NCBI GenBank assembly: GCA_024687845.1 | Contig: JAILEL010000295.1 | Location: forward strand, 100,057-164,056 | From: Eubacterium sp. | Lineage (GTDB): Bacteria; Bacillota_A; Clostridia; Lachnospirales; Lachnospiraceae | DNA: 64,000 nt | Direction of reading: 5' to 3' | Part shown: positions 19,101 to 27,588 of the stretch, one piece after another | Position numbering within the stretch: the stretch's first letter is position 1 | How the letters are laid out: each line of letters begins with the position of its first letter | Program-made: the position numbers and the translations under genes | Notes under the pieces: generated by a model | The model's input: only the letters and a program-made list of their open reading frames with translations | Database searches by the model: none | What the model was told of the DNA's origin: nothing

Positions 19101-19392
19101 CATAAACATTATAAACTGTTATCGTATCCTTTGTTTTTTCTTCATCTACATAGCTTTCATAAATCCCATCTCCGTCACTATCGTATCTGATGGATGTAGT
19201 TCCTGCTTCACTACCTTCCTCAATCAAAATAGGCAGTCCATTTGCATGAATAGTAGCGTCACTTATTGTAGGAATCTCTCCATCAGCCTTAACCACCATA
19301 ATATTCGTATTAAAAAAGAACAGTAAAAAAGCCATCAAAAGAAGATAACTTAGTTTTTTATGCAACAAAACAGATGATAAAAATCTCCCCAT
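16132..19392 (-). CDS. Large secreted protein with right-handed repeats and C-terminal leucine-rich repeats
   Basis: 1086 residues. A signal peptide covers about 1-36 (SYLLLMAFLLFFFNTN then VVKADG). Residues about 60-300 hold glycine-rich repeats of the form ISGGxVxxxxxGG, a likely beta-helix or beta-solenoid. The middle (about 460-560) has an adhesin-like module with LAPGKYYIRYAGDKNH. A T/E/S/P linker near 870-895 (TSTTETPTTEKPSTDPQ) leads to a BspA-like LRR_5 domain at about 980-1075 (NAFKDCKKLKKATIGGGV, GKGAFMNCTSL). No LPxTG or membrane anchor is seen at the lysine-rich C-terminus. Probably a surface or matrix protein for binding; the ligand is unknown. GGAGG lies 6-7 bases before ATG. 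Confidence 0.8.
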   Translation of the reverse strand: MGRFLSSVLLHKKLSYLLLMAFLLFFFNTNIMVVKADGEIPTISDATIHANGLPILIEEGSEAGTTSIRYDSDGDGIYESYVDEEKTKDTITVYNVYGGKMGEYNNVNVENSSITMTGGKVGTIRATGDKKGEGASGVSGEALISISGGEVANIIGGGPAGYSWENTGSAYVKKCIIEISGGVIGTVTGGGSSAREATSVVEESEIYISGGTVNLLNAGGSAANDAYTYVNKSTIVISGGNVGHIQNIAEYRYNAALNTVNHQTFIISGGSVKNIELNSGTAAYNMPVPIGADGLTSVYKTTVTLMNGVSADVSASVNSLKIKNQGMPEVTDYNTSGVTTDKDGKIYVWLPSGTTIVSAVNDLSKYFNEANDEIVTGSDNLSEGILTKLITIPTSKFGDDIPVYTGETLTGLDNVDISESAPYTVSDTSDAVMQTDAGNYSTTFVLKDGFRWENETTDNVTVEWSIKKAEQATPTGITANDESEYNKNDGTISGLTDKMEYAKESADGEELNYNPVSGLSSEGILSGLAPGKYYIRYAGDKNHIESSAVDVTIAAAERPTRILTIMSYDGTKKLGEVETGENTSQTPGYYTFIAVLTAEYNDYAIFTKANGNEICGKYQYDDTNTNLIGKYIEIEDDYTVYAMEPVYMGDKIMNYDLTDDKKVEIICDLSSDYNIAMTNLDSDSSNDFLVWFYFVTTIEQKFSSKEFGNFGSLSNKEYKEKICELSPYYVTPCALTDIRLTEKDRIISNEFFGESAVIPHLSLEEDSESVMKLNLSMVQKDGKDTYKLTLSSVDRKEIAESVAVNLGRYPKYGPGALFKNGAIKNEIFNRCIMNVKYGSTVKEESSTETSTTETPTTEKPSTDPQSTDPKDGSDDDLIKISGVGTISADGKTLTDTSGVKWRIADTVTKDDLKKNLYVAFKDNGKYKITKLIKKNGKITGGTVTYMAPYNKNCTRMTAPMTVKLGQVTLTVTALAPNAFKDCKKLKKATIGGGVTSIGKGAFMNCTSLVTVNIRSGNLKTIGANAFLKCKSLKKFTYKGTKLSKIGANAFKGTTSKVTFKLKKSKLESYTKKLKKAGASKKAKYTK

Positions 19393-19511
19393 AACACACC
19401 TCCCATTGCATCAAAATACAAAATACAATCAACTACTATAAATAAATATAACATAAGAAAAAAAGCATGTCACTTTATATATTCCTTTCCTTCAAAATAA
19501 TAAACAAACCG

Positions 19512-19564
19512 CAAAAAATAAGGCATTTACCCCTATATAATAAAACATAAGGATAAATGCCTTT
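19512..19564 (-). terminator. Terminator of the GNAT gene at 19583
   Basis: On the minus strand AAGGCATTTATCC pairs with GGGGTAAATGCCTT across a long loop and is followed by ATTTTTTGC. Confidence 0.75.
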
Positions 19565-19582
19565 ATCTATAAAAAATCCTCT

Positions 19583-20131
19583 CTATAAAAATAAAATCAT
19601 GATAATCTCATCTATGTAGGTTCCATCTTTTAGTTTGAACGCCCTGAGATTCCTGCCCATTTCCTGAAAGCCCATTCTTCTATAAAGAGCCAACCCATTC
19701 TCATTATCTTCATAAACCCCCAATTCTATCTGTTCAAAGCCCAGTTCTTTTGCCTTATTTATAGACTTAATCATAAGAATTGTACCTAGGCCTTGACCAC
19801 AATACGCTTGCTCTATAGCAATTGCAAAATCACATCTATGCCTATACTTAATATAATTTCTATGTCGTGAAATAGAACAATTGCCTATAGCCTTCTCACC
19901 ATCGAAGACGGTAAACCATACTGAATCCTCGGATTCCAAAACATCATTTATAATCATTTTTTCTCTTTCAATGTCAAGACTTATTTCTTCTGGATATCTG
20001 ATAAGAAAATGCGTTTCCTCAGCTGTCTTCATAATGTAATCCAACATCGTCGGTGCATCCTTATCTTCAGCAGATCTTAGTATAAGATTCCTTCCATCCT
20101 TCAATGTGATAATTTCTTCTTCTATTCTCAA
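19583..20131 (-). CDS. GNAT-family N-acetyltransferase
   Basis: 182 residues. The acetyl-CoA binding motif is CDFAIAIEQAYCGQGLGTIL (Q/RxxGxG/A as QAYCGQGLG), followed by IELGVYEDNENGLALYRRMGF, the usual C-terminal strand. The substrate is not evident. The best start is the TTG at 20131, with GAGGAGA 7 bases upstream; a TTG at 20146 would lie on that site. It may be cotranscribed with the unknown gene upstream (gap 65 bases). Confidence 0.82.
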   Translation of the reverse strand: MRIEEEIITLKDGRNLILRSAEDKDAPTMLDYIMKTAEETHFLIRYPEEISLDIEREKMIINDVLESEDSVWFTVFDGEKAIGNCSISRHRNYIKYRHRCDFAIAIEQAYCGQGLGTILMIKSINKAKELGFEQIELGVYEDNENGLALYRRMGFQEMGRNLRAFKLKDGTYIDEIIMILFL

Positions 20132-20196
20132 AATATATCTCCTCAATTTCTGCCATTATTATGATAGACAACATAAATGTTATCAAAATCAGCTTT

Positions 20197-20700
20197 TTAG
20201 CTGTTGTAGTAGTTCTCTATACCAATACCAATTGTTGCCCAATGATTGGCATTATATAGCTCTTCATCTACATAGTCTTGGTCATAACTTCCTTCAGATT
20301 TCATTTCATCTATATCCTGTTGAACGCTTTCAGGTGTAGATGATCTATATATTCCAACGCTGATTTCAAGAAAACTGTAAGAATATCCATTTTCATTGTC
20401 ATCTATTTCTCCATTATTATGTTCCTTTAAAATATCAAATATCTCATCAGCATTACTTTCGAATACGGGTTCTCCATAAATCATAGGATGTAATGTTCCT
20501 TCAATTCCTCCAAGGAACTCTATAAATTCGACACGATCATTTTCATCATAATCTATTGCAAGTTCACTATCATAAAAATAGTGTCGATTGCTTATTTCAC
20601 CCATACCAAGAACTCCGATTACCTGGTCTTTCTTCATTCCAAATTCAATCGACTTGTCATCGATTTCTATTTTTTTTAGCGGTATCATATTTATATTCAT
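20197..20700 (-). CDS. Unknown acidic protein, possibly immunity-like
   Basis: 167 residues, rich in D, E, N and Y, with no signal peptide, membrane segment or cysteine cluster. The pattern IEFGMKKDQVIGVLGMG near the start and later YDENDRVEFIEFLGG suggests an alpha/beta fold like small immunity-type proteins, but this is only a resemblance in composition. A remnant of a second small gene lies immediately upstream, and the large helical unknown follows further upstream. Start ATG 20700 has GAGGGCG 8 bases upstream. Confidence 0.6.
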   Translation of the reverse strand: MNINMIPLKKIEIDDKSIEFGMKKDQVIGVLGMGEISNRHYFYDSELAIDYDENDRVEFIEFLGGIEGTLHPMIYGEPVFESNADEIFDILKEHNNGEIDDNENGYSYSFLEISVGIYRSSTPESVQQDIDEMKSEGSYDQDYVDEELYNANHWATIGIGIENYYNS

Positions 20701-20749
20701 TTATATTCGCCCTCTCTGAAAGCCTAATTATTGTTCGGCATTATATCTG

Positions 20750-20955
20750 CTACAAAGCAATATCTTTGTAACCAACTTCTGTTACTTCTCCATCTTCAAT
20801 CAATACAGCAACACCATTATCATCCGTATCATCTCCACTCCAGTCACAGTTAAACAAAATATATAACGGATTTTCACCTTTAGATTCCATGACATACTCT
20901 GATTCAATAATAATTGAATCTTTTCAAATATACCATAAATAGACTTTCCTGAATA
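20750..20955 (-). pseudogene. Small frameshifted unknown gene
   Basis: The frame ending at 20750 reads MESKGENPLYILFNCDWSG and then DDNGVAVLIEDGEVTEVGY. In-frame sequence continues upstream as SIIIESEY before a stop. One base out of frame the sequence reads GKSIYGIFEK, which would extend the protein N-terminally. The intact product would be an acidic protein, similar in character to its downstream neighbour. The family is not recognised. Confidence 0.4.
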
Positions 20956-20985
20956 GAAAGAAAATATATTATGATTTGTTACATC

Positions 20986-21025
20986 AAAAAAGGCATTATG
21001 AGTAATTCATTCTACTCATAATGCC
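20986..21025 (-). terminator. Terminator of the 800-residue gene
   Basis: On the minus strand GGCATTATGAGTA pairs with TTACTCATAATGCC and is followed by TTTTTTGATG. Confidence 0.9.
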
Positions 21026-21035
21026 ATATCGCACT

Positions 21036-23438
21036 TTATAAATTTATTTTCGGACCGGTGGGGTTAAGATTTTTTCCTTTTCGACCATTTTCCATTGGTT
21101 TATTAGATACTTTTTTCAACATCTTGGAGTAAACATGGTCCATTGCAGCCTTTCCGCTAAGTCCTTTAGGCATTTCCTCCACAACTTTATTAAAATTCTC
21201 ATCATGGAGAATGTGGTCTACTTGATATTGCATCGCTTTAAAATCCAGCAGTTTTTTGACAGGAAACTTTTCCGGATCAGTATTGTTCTGATGGCGGGCA
21301 AGCCGTATATATGCCATGGAGGCTAAGTCCCGAAGCGTTGGTGTTTCGCTCCGGCATATCTGTTTTTCGACTGCGTTAAAGGCCGCATCAGGACCTTCCT
21401 GCAAAGCCTTTTCCAATGTGTATTCCCTCACATATTTTTGAATATCATCTGCAACGGCAGATACAAGGGAGGCAGCATTGATACGCTTTTTCTCAATCTT
21501 ATTCGGTAACTTATTTCCTAAATCATCAAGTTTATATTTCATATATACATCGGCTGATTTTCCAGCGTTCTCCGCCAATGTCAACAACTCCGTGATCTCA
21601 TCTTCCGTAAGTTTCCTCTTTTTCTCACGAGTATTCATAAGTTCGGAAGTTTTTTTCTGTAATTTCTCGGTAATACTGCGCAGTTCTTTATATTCAGGGG
21701 AACTCTTCATCAAAGATGGATCAGCTTCCTTTATGACCCTTTTTGCTTCTTCCATCTGAGAGGATGATTTTCGAATCAAAGGTACATCTCCGCCGATTTC
21801 ATATTTTCCCTTGCTACTAATCCTTAGATTCATTCGTGCGCACAATTGAGCTTTAAGTTCAGGTTTTACAACGGACATAACATCAATAACGGCACCCATG
21901 GATTTTATCTGCTCCTTACTCCAGTACATACTCGGATTTGTTTGTTCCATGGTTGCCAAGTATACGTCACCTGCATTTTCCAGGTTCATGATCAGCACCG
22001 AAGGATTATGACGCTCTGCTGTTGCTTCAAGTGGCTTTTCTTTCGCGTCACGTATTCCCTCCAAAGTATTATAGATAAGGTTCATATGGTTTGGTACGGA
22101 AACACTTTTTTCCAGGATAGGTTTTCCGGCTTCCAAAACCCTGTTGATGATCTGTAAATTCTCTAAAGCATCCTTACCTGTCGAACTCATTCTATGCGTC
22201 ATCACGAACGCATTATATCTACGACGATCATACTTGTTTTCCTTGGCAATGTAGTTTCCTACCTTATGCAGCCATTTTTCTGCCGACTTGATCTTTTCGT
22301 CGTCAGATTTTAAGGTCTTTCCATTACTTCTGTAATCATTCAGAGAGTATTCTACATTATATTGTGTTGGCAGATTCTCTCTTAATCCTCCAGCACAAGC
22401 ATTTCGCAGATAGTATTTTTTGACATCCCACCCGATATTTTTATCATTTATTACTTTGGATATATCTTTAAGGTATTCCTCCTGAAAATATATTTCTTTG
22501 AAAGACTTCCCGTCATTCTCAACAAACTGAGTTATATTCTTAAGTTTGTATTCATCAATCTTGTCATGATTTTTGATAAAATAATTATCGATTTTTTTTA
22601 AATATGCATCCAGCCCTTCCTGAGTGTTCAGACTTTTAAGCTCCTCATCGTTTTCAGGTACAGGAAAGTCCTTAAAGTCATCCTGGTTTCTGGTGCCCAG
22701 TTCTTTTAAACGCTTTAGGTTTTGAACCAGCTTCTTTTCCGGAGTGAGGTTGTCATCGTCAGTTACTATAAATTGGGCATGACTGACATTAACAATATTT
22801 TGAAGATAGCCTATATATTGTCCGAAGAATGCCTTGCGTTCCTTCTGATACGGTCCCTGCGCTGCAGAGAAGACATCAGCTTGTTGATTATTCTGTTTTG
22901 CCCTGCCAGCCACAGGCTCACCGTCTCCTATAATATGCTTTGTACGTTTTATAATATATCCAACAGCCGTATTGTCCGGGTTACTACGCATAAATGTTTC
23001 TAGACTTTTAGAGAGCTTGTGAAACTCTTTACGGATTTCAGAAAGTTTATCTTCATCTGCCCCAGCACCGGAACCGGCATTTCTGTCATAGTTTTTATTG
23101 ATTGCTGTATTGACAGCGCGCGCAACATCATACCCCTCTGCTGTAACGCGCTTTGTAAACTCTTCAAAATCCTTCTTAAGCTTGACAACCTCCGGCGCGT
23201 CCCCACCACGTTTTAAGAAACGCACAACCATATTTGTGTAGTTGGTCATATCCTCATGAGTTCTGATCTTTGTTTCATAATACCTGAAATTGTCGAAATA
23301 AGTGTTAATATCAATTTCATCAGGATTATCAATATTCTTATTCTGCTGTGGCATATTCCCATTCTGATCAGGATTCACACCTGCATCATAAACCACTAAG
23401 CTATCATTATTGTTTTTTTCACGTTCTGGCTTTCCCAT
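21036..23438 (-). CDS. Large helical protein of unknown function
   Basis: 800 residues, highly charged (K, E, D, N), with no signal peptide or membrane segment and with long predicted helices throughout, such as EEFTKRVTAEGYDVARAV and LRSITEKLQKKTSELMN. The N-terminal 45 residues are N/Q/D-rich and probably disordered. I do not recognise any catalytic motif. The ATG at 23438 is preferred, since GAGGAGG is 7 bases upstream; the ATG at 23456 would precede that site. It has its own terminator. Its base composition looks somewhat richer in G and C than its neighbours, so horizontal gain is possible. An intracellular structural or effector protein are both conceivable. Confidence 0.7.
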   Translation of the reverse strand: MGKPEREKNNNDSLVVYDAGVNPDQNGNMPQQNKNIDNPDEIDINTYFDNFRYYETKIRTHEDMTNYTNMVVRFLKRGGDAPEVVKLKKDFEEFTKRVTAEGYDVARAVNTAINKNYDRNAGSGAGADEDKLSEIRKEFHKLSKSLETFMRSNPDNTAVGYIIKRTKHIIGDGEPVAGRAKQNNQQADVFSAAQGPYQKERKAFFGQYIGYLQNIVNVSHAQFIVTDDDNLTPEKKLVQNLKRLKELGTRNQDDFKDFPVPENDEELKSLNTQEGLDAYLKKIDNYFIKNHDKIDEYKLKNITQFVENDGKSFKEIYFQEEYLKDISKVINDKNIGWDVKKYYLRNACAGGLRENLPTQYNVEYSLNDYRSNGKTLKSDDEKIKSAEKWLHKVGNYIAKENKYDRRRYNAFVMTHRMSSTGKDALENLQIINRVLEAGKPILEKSVSVPNHMNLIYNTLEGIRDAKEKPLEATAERHNPSVLIMNLENAGDVYLATMEQTNPSMYWSKEQIKSMGAVIDVMSVVKPELKAQLCARMNLRISSKGKYEIGGDVPLIRKSSSQMEEAKRVIKEADPSLMKSSPEYKELRSITEKLQKKTSELMNTREKKRKLTEDEITELLTLAENAGKSADVYMKYKLDDLGNKLPNKIEKKRINAASLVSAVADDIQKYVREYTLEKALQEGPDAAFNAVEKQICRSETPTLRDLASMAYIRLARHQNNTDPEKFPVKKLLDFKAMQYQVDHILHDENFNKVVEEMPKGLSGKAAMDHVYSKMLKKVSNKPMENGRKGKNLNPTGPKINL

Positions 23439-23617
23439 TTTTTTCCTCCTCTTCATATACCTTCATGCAAATAACAGATTATAGAATGTCTGCTTATCCT
23501 TATTTGCTTTCAACATGTTATCATAGTTATATTATATATCGAAAAGCATAACAAAAGAGCAACACTACCGACACCTCGCTCAGAAAAATACAAAGGGATA
23601 AATCAGCAAAATATTTT

Positions 23618-23647
23618 ACGGGTATATCCAATTTTGGATATACCCGT
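23618..23647. other. Perfect hairpin between ssrA and the 800-residue gene
   Basis: The arms ACGGGTATATCCA and TGGATATACCCGT enclose four bases. It lies 165 bases beyond the 3' end of tmRNA and 180 bases before the start of the large unknown gene. It could end the ssrA transcript, but on the minus strand the following sequence is AAAATATTTT, not a clean T-run. The rest of the 370-base gap shows only a weak GTAACA/TGTTAC inverted repeat near 23738-23752. Confidence 0.5.
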
Positions 23648-23811
23648 ACATAATTAAAGAACTATTTTCTAAAACAACAAAACTCACCAAAAGTGAGGAT
23701 TATCCTGTATTATGCTTGCCTCCTTATAATTTAGTAACAAAACACTGTTACTATTTGAGTGTTTCATCCTCACAAACCCTTTATTTTAGCCATTTTTCAA
23801 GTGGAATAGGC

Positions 23812-24140
23812 GGGAATCGAACCCGCGTCCGAAAGCTCTTCCATTACGGTGTCTCCCATCGCAGTAAGTGTTTTAACATTCCCTACGTCTTACGCCCACT
23901 CACAGGCTTAAGATTTCAGTAGCTTGTAATTCTTCCCATGCCTACAAGCTTGGGCAAGGAAGTGCTCCGCCTCTTTGATGCCAGTACCCGATGCAGCGGA
24001 TGACACCGGACTGACAGCTGCCCTTAGGCAGCGAGTGCTAATCTATTATCAGCGTTTATTTTTTTAGATGTTTTTACGAGGTCACCTACCTCGGATGGCT
24101 GCCATAATTTCTAAACCCCCGTCGAAACCTTTACTACCCC
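23812..24140 (-). ncRNA. ssrA: Transfer-messenger RNA (tmRNA)
   Basis: 329 bases. The 5' end GGGGTAGTAAAGGTTTCGAC pairs through GGGGTAG with CTATTCC at the 3' end to form the acceptor stem. The T arm GCGGGTTCGATTCCCGC is typical of tmRNA. The internal reading frame ends AAC GCT GAT AAT AGA TTA GCA CTC GCT GCC TAA (tag end NADNRLALAA); the resume codon cannot be fixed by eye but lies a few codons upstream, after the GTAAAA stretch. 3' CCA is not encoded. SmpB and RNase R are encoded just upstream. Confidence 0.95.
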
Positions 24141-24146
24141 GGGAAT

Positions 24147-24542
24147 CTATTCTACATCATCTCCATCCAGTTCTATCTCCTGGACAGTCTCTCCATCTTC
24201 TACTGATTCAAGCTGATCAGCATCGGAAGCGGATGCATTATAATCATCTATAAGTTCATTCAAATCATCAGCATCTATACCACCGCCAAAGACATCAGAA
24301 TAATTCTTTCCCCAATATTCTTCAAACCACGTAGCATATTTATCTGATACTATTGTTGCTTTTTTTGCTTCCTGTTCTTTCTTAAATTTATAAATATATT
24401 TACCAAGAGGAATTCCTATCAATGCACCGATTCCAAGTGCAACAACAATTATTGCTATTGCTTTCTTGACTTTCTGACGCTTCATTGTTTTTGCTCTATT
24501 CTTTTTTTCCTCTTTATACTTATCAACCTTTGCCTGACTCAT
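24147..24542 (-). CDS. Small single-pass membrane protein with acidic tail
   Basis: 131 residues. A basic N-terminus (KYKEEKKNRAKTMKRQKVKK) precedes one membrane segment at about 28-50 (AIAIIVVALGIGALIGIPLG). Residues 60-131 are hydrophilic and end in a D/E-rich tail. The basic-inside rule puts the tail outside the cell. I do not recognise the family, but its place between smpB and ssrA suggests it is a fixed member of this block. GAGGGAG lies 6 bases before ATG. Its stop overlaps the likely ssrA promoter. Confidence 0.75.
   Translation of the reverse strand: MSQAKVDKYKEEKKNRAKTMKRQKVKKAIAIIVVALGIGALIGIPLGKYIYKFKKEQEAKKATIVSDKYATWFEEYWGKNYSDVFGGGIDADDLNELIDDYNASASDADQLESVEDGETVQEIELDGDDVE
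24149..24154 (-). promoter_or_regulatory. Probable -10 element of ssrA inside the end of the upstream gene
   Basis: TAGAAT on the minus strand lies 8 bases before the mature 5' end of tmRNA and overlaps the GAA TAG end of the membrane-protein gene. No good -35 hexamer is seen 17 bases upstream. Alternatively tmRNA is cut from a longer transcript by RNase P. Confidence 0.4.
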
Positions 24543-24755
24543 GTTTACTCCCTCTTATATGTAATATAGTCTGTTTATCTTAATATATAATAAATTATAA
24601 TTGACAAACAGCCATAAGACATGTGCCATCAAATCCAAAAAAATAAATTTACAGAACACACCAATTACATATAATACTCCAAACCCTATAGTAAAATCAA
24701 TAGAAATTTTAATTTTCCAAGCATTTTCACATTTGAAAATATATTCTTAATAACA

Positions 24756-25223
24756 CTATCTCAAGTTCACTTTGAAGTCTCTCGCCGCCTCTCTTGCCTG
24801 ATCACTTTTAGCTATATCATGACGCTTATCATATAATTTCTTACCTCTTGCAAGTCCTATTTCTACCTTAACAAGGCTTCCATTAAAATATACTTTAAGA
24901 GGCATTATTGTATAGCCTTTTTCTTTTGTTCTTCCAATAAGTTTGTTTATCTCTGATCTATGAAGCAGCAACTTTCTTTTCCTAAGAGGATCTTTATTGA
25001 ATATATTTCCTTTTTCATAAGGATTGATATGCATATGATTAATATACACCTGACCGTTATCTATAGAAACATAGGCTTCTTTTATACTGCAGTTACCTTG
25101 TCTTAAGGATTTAACTTCAGTTCCGGCAAGTTCAATACCAGCTTCAAATACCTCTTCAATAAAATAATCATGATAGGCTTTTTTGTTATTTGCAATTAAT
25201 TTAGTCCCTTTTTCCTTAGCCAT
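24756..25223 (-). CDS. smpB: SsrA-binding protein SmpB
   Basis: 155 residues, the tmRNA partner that brings it to stalled ribosomes. The OB-fold pattern [19 protein letters not shown], then [18 protein letters not shown] and [17 protein letters not shown] are diagnostic. ATG 25223 ([16 protein letters not shown]) has AAGGGAG upstream; the open frame extends 17 codons further but without a better site. It lies between rnr and ssrA, the usual Clostridia order. The 213 bases down to the next gene contain nothing recognisable. Confidence 0.96.
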   Translation of the reverse strand: MAKEKGTKLIANNKKAYHDYFIEEVFEAGIELAGTEVKSLRQGNCSIKEAYVSIDNGQVYINHMHINPYEKGNIFNKDPLRKRKLLLHRSEINKLIGRTKEKGYTIMPLKVYFNGSLVKVEIGLARGKKLYDKRHDIAKSDQAREAARDFKVNLR

Positions 25224-25336
25224 TACATCTCTGTCTCCCTTTTTCGGTACTATATCTACGTCGTATGATGACACTGATTATCATTTCATCAAACAATGTA
25301 AATATTTAAATATAATATCTTAATACAATACTAATA

Positions 25337-27481
25337 TCAAGATATCATAAAATCAATAGTTCTGTCTTCTTTACTAACTCCAATAAGCTTAACCTTTATA
25401 CTATCACCAAGTTTAATGACCTTACCGGATTTCAGCCCTGCCATTTCAAACTTAGCTTCATTATATTCATAAGAGTCTTCGTCAATCCTGCTGACACTTA
25501 TTGCCCCTTCTACAGTATTAGGAAGCTCGACAAATATATTCTGATTTGTAAATCCCGAGACTACACCTTCGAATTCATGGCCAATGAACTGAGACATATA
25601 TTCTATCTGCTTCAACTTCACTACATCTCTCTCAGCTTCTACAGCCCTTCTTTCTTTTGCTGAATTATCCATAGCTATTCCAGGTAGTATCTTCTGATAA
25701 TGACGTACTCTTTTTTCATTCAATGTACCATGAATAAACTCTTTGATAATACGATGTATCTGAAGATCAGGATATCTTCTTATAGGAGATGTAAAGTGAC
25801 AATAATATTTACATGCAAGTCCAAAATGTCCTATGCATTCTGTACCATAACGTGCCTGCTGCATGGATCTAAGCGTAATCTTTGTAATAAGCTGTTCATA
25901 AGGCTGTCCTTCAATCCCATCAAGCAGCTTCTGATACTCTTTTGGATGAATCTTATTTACACCTGTATTAAAATATATTCCAAAATTCCTGATAGCAGCT
26001 CTGAGTTTTTCCACCTTTTCTGAAACAGGTGTTTCATGAACTCTGTACTCAAACGGAAGTTCAGACCAGTAAAATTGTTCGGCAACGGTTTCATTTGCAA
26101 TAAGCATAAAATCTTCTATTATTTTTGTTGCTGAGTTTCTGTCATAAGGATGAATATCTACTGGTACACCTGATTCATCTACAATAATCTTAGTTTCAGA
26201 TATATCAAAATCAATAGAACCTCTATCCCTTCTCACTTTTCTAATAATCTCAGAAAGCTCCAGCATTCTCTCGAACATAGGAATAAGAGACTTATAACGC
26301 TCAACTGGTGCATTTTCCTTTTTTTCAAGGATTGCTGCCACATCAGTATAATTCATTCTTTCATTTACATTTATCAGGCCTTCTACTATCTCATGACTTA
26401 AAACCTTTCCACTTGAATCAATATCCATAAGACATGATAACGTAAGTCTATCCTCTCCCTGATTGAGAGAACAGATGCCATTTGACAGCTTATGAGGAAG
26501 CATAGGAATAACGCTATCAACAAGATAATTACTCGTTCCTCTTTTCAAAGCTTCTTTATCTAGCGGACTGCCTTCCCTGACATAATTAGAAACATCAGCT
26601 ATATGAACCCCTAGGTGATATATACCATCAGAAAACTCAAGTGTAATAGCATCATCGAGATCCTTTGCATCTTCACCATCGATAGTTACAGTATCAAGAT
26701 ATCGCATATCTCTTCTGCCCTGCTTTTCCTCTTCAGAAACTCTGTCAGGTATGAGATGCAGCTGTTCTTCTACATCCTCAGGAAAATCAACTGGAATTCC
26801 ATAAGTATAAAGAACCTGCAGAATATCTGTAGATGGATCATCTATATGGCCGATTACTTCTCTGACATATCCTTCAGGACTCTTCTTATCATCGCCATAG
26901 TCTTTGATTTCTGCTATAACAAGACTTCCCGTTACAGCATCGCCCGCACATCCATCTGGAATATAGAGGTCTTCACCGATTTTTTTATTACTTGGGATTA
27001 CAAAACCAAAGCCTTTATTATTTTTATATATACCAAGCATTTCTTTGGTATTTCTAGAAAGTACACGGACTATTCTTGCCTCTCGTTTAGGTCCTTTGGT
27101 TTTATAACTATTTGTAAGTTCTTCTATCATGACCTTATCGCCATTAAATGCATTCAGACACTCTTTGGCCGGTATGAAAAAGTCTTCATCAAATCCTTCA
27201 ACCGAAACAAAGCCAAATCCCTTCTTAGTACTTGAATATATTCCGGTCATAACCCCTTTAGGCGGCAGAATATATCTGTTCTTTTTGGTTTTAACAATGA
27301 CAACATCATCACAGAGCCTGTTCAATTCATCAAGAAGCCTCTGTTTATCCTCATCGCTTTTCACTTCAAACAAATCACATATTTCTGAAAAATCAACAGG
27401 ATGATAATCACTTTTCTTCATCATTCTAAACAATTCTTCTAGTATGTTATCTATAAAATCATCTTTATATTCTTCTGACAT
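25337..27481 (-). CDS. rnr: Ribonuclease R
   Basis: 714 residues, a processive 3'-5' exoribonuclease that degrades structured RNA and, in trans-translation, non-stop mRNA. An N-terminal winged helix is followed by two cold-shock domains (GFGFVSVEGFDEDFFIP and GFGFVIPSNKK), the RNB catalytic domain with metal-binding aspartates in AKDLDDAITLE, HFTSPIRRYPDL near the active site, and a C-terminal S1 domain. ATG 27481 has AAAGGA 7 bases upstream. The gap to secG carries the secG terminator, so rnr may have a promoter of its own or depend on read-through. Confidence 0.96.
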   Translation of the reverse strand: MSEEYKDDFIDNILEELFRMMKKSDYHPVDFSEICDLFEVKSDEDKQRLLDELNRLCDDVVIVKTKKNRYILPPKGVMTGIYSSTKKGFGFVSVEGFDEDFFIPAKECLNAFNGDKVMIEELTNSYKTKGPKREARIVRVLSRNTKEMLGIYKNNKGFGFVIPSNKKIGEDLYIPDGCAGDAVTGSLVIAEIKDYGDDKKSPEGYVREVIGHIDDPSTDILQVLYTYGIPVDFPEDVEEQLHLIPDRVSEEEKQGRRDMRYLDTVTIDGEDAKDLDDAITLEFSDGIYHLGVHIADVSNYVREGSPLDKEALKRGTSNYLVDSVIPMLPHKLSNGICSLNQGEDRLTLSCLMDIDSSGKVLSHEIVEGLINVNERMNYTDVAAILEKKENAPVERYKSLIPMFERMLELSEIIRKVRRDRGSIDFDISETKIIVDESGVPVDIHPYDRNSATKIIEDFMLIANETVAEQFYWSELPFEYRVHETPVSEKVEKLRAAIRNFGIYFNTGVNKIHPKEYQKLLDGIEGQPYEQLITKITLRSMQQARYGTECIGHFGLACKYYCHFTSPIRRYPDLQIHRIIKEFIHGTLNEKRVRHYQKILPGIAMDNSAKERRAVEAERDVVKLKQIEYMSQFIGHEFEGVVSGFTNQNIFVELPNTVEGAISVSRIDEDSYEYNEAKFEMAGLKSGKVIKLGDSIKVKLIGVSKEDRTIDFMIS

Positions 27482-27531
27482 ATTTTTTTCCTTTCTCAAA
27501 TAACTATTTGTAATTAAACCGAAAATTAAAT

Positions 27532-27561
27532 AAAAAAAGGGGTGCTTTATCTAAGCACCCG
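27532..27561 (-). terminator. Terminator of secG
   Basis: On the minus strand GGGTGC-ttagataaa-GCACCC followed by CTTTTTTT, between the secG stop and the rnr start. Confidence 0.85.
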
Positions 27562-27588
27562 AATAAACGTATAATCTATATAAATCGA

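Noticed and set aside
16132..19392. Large surface protein as a substrate of the sortase at 376
   Set aside because: No sorting signal or C-terminal membrane segment is present at the lysine-rich end.
26615..27235. A 206-codon plus-strand frame opposite RNase R
   Set aside because: It is antisense to conserved catalytic sequence of rnr and shows no domain.
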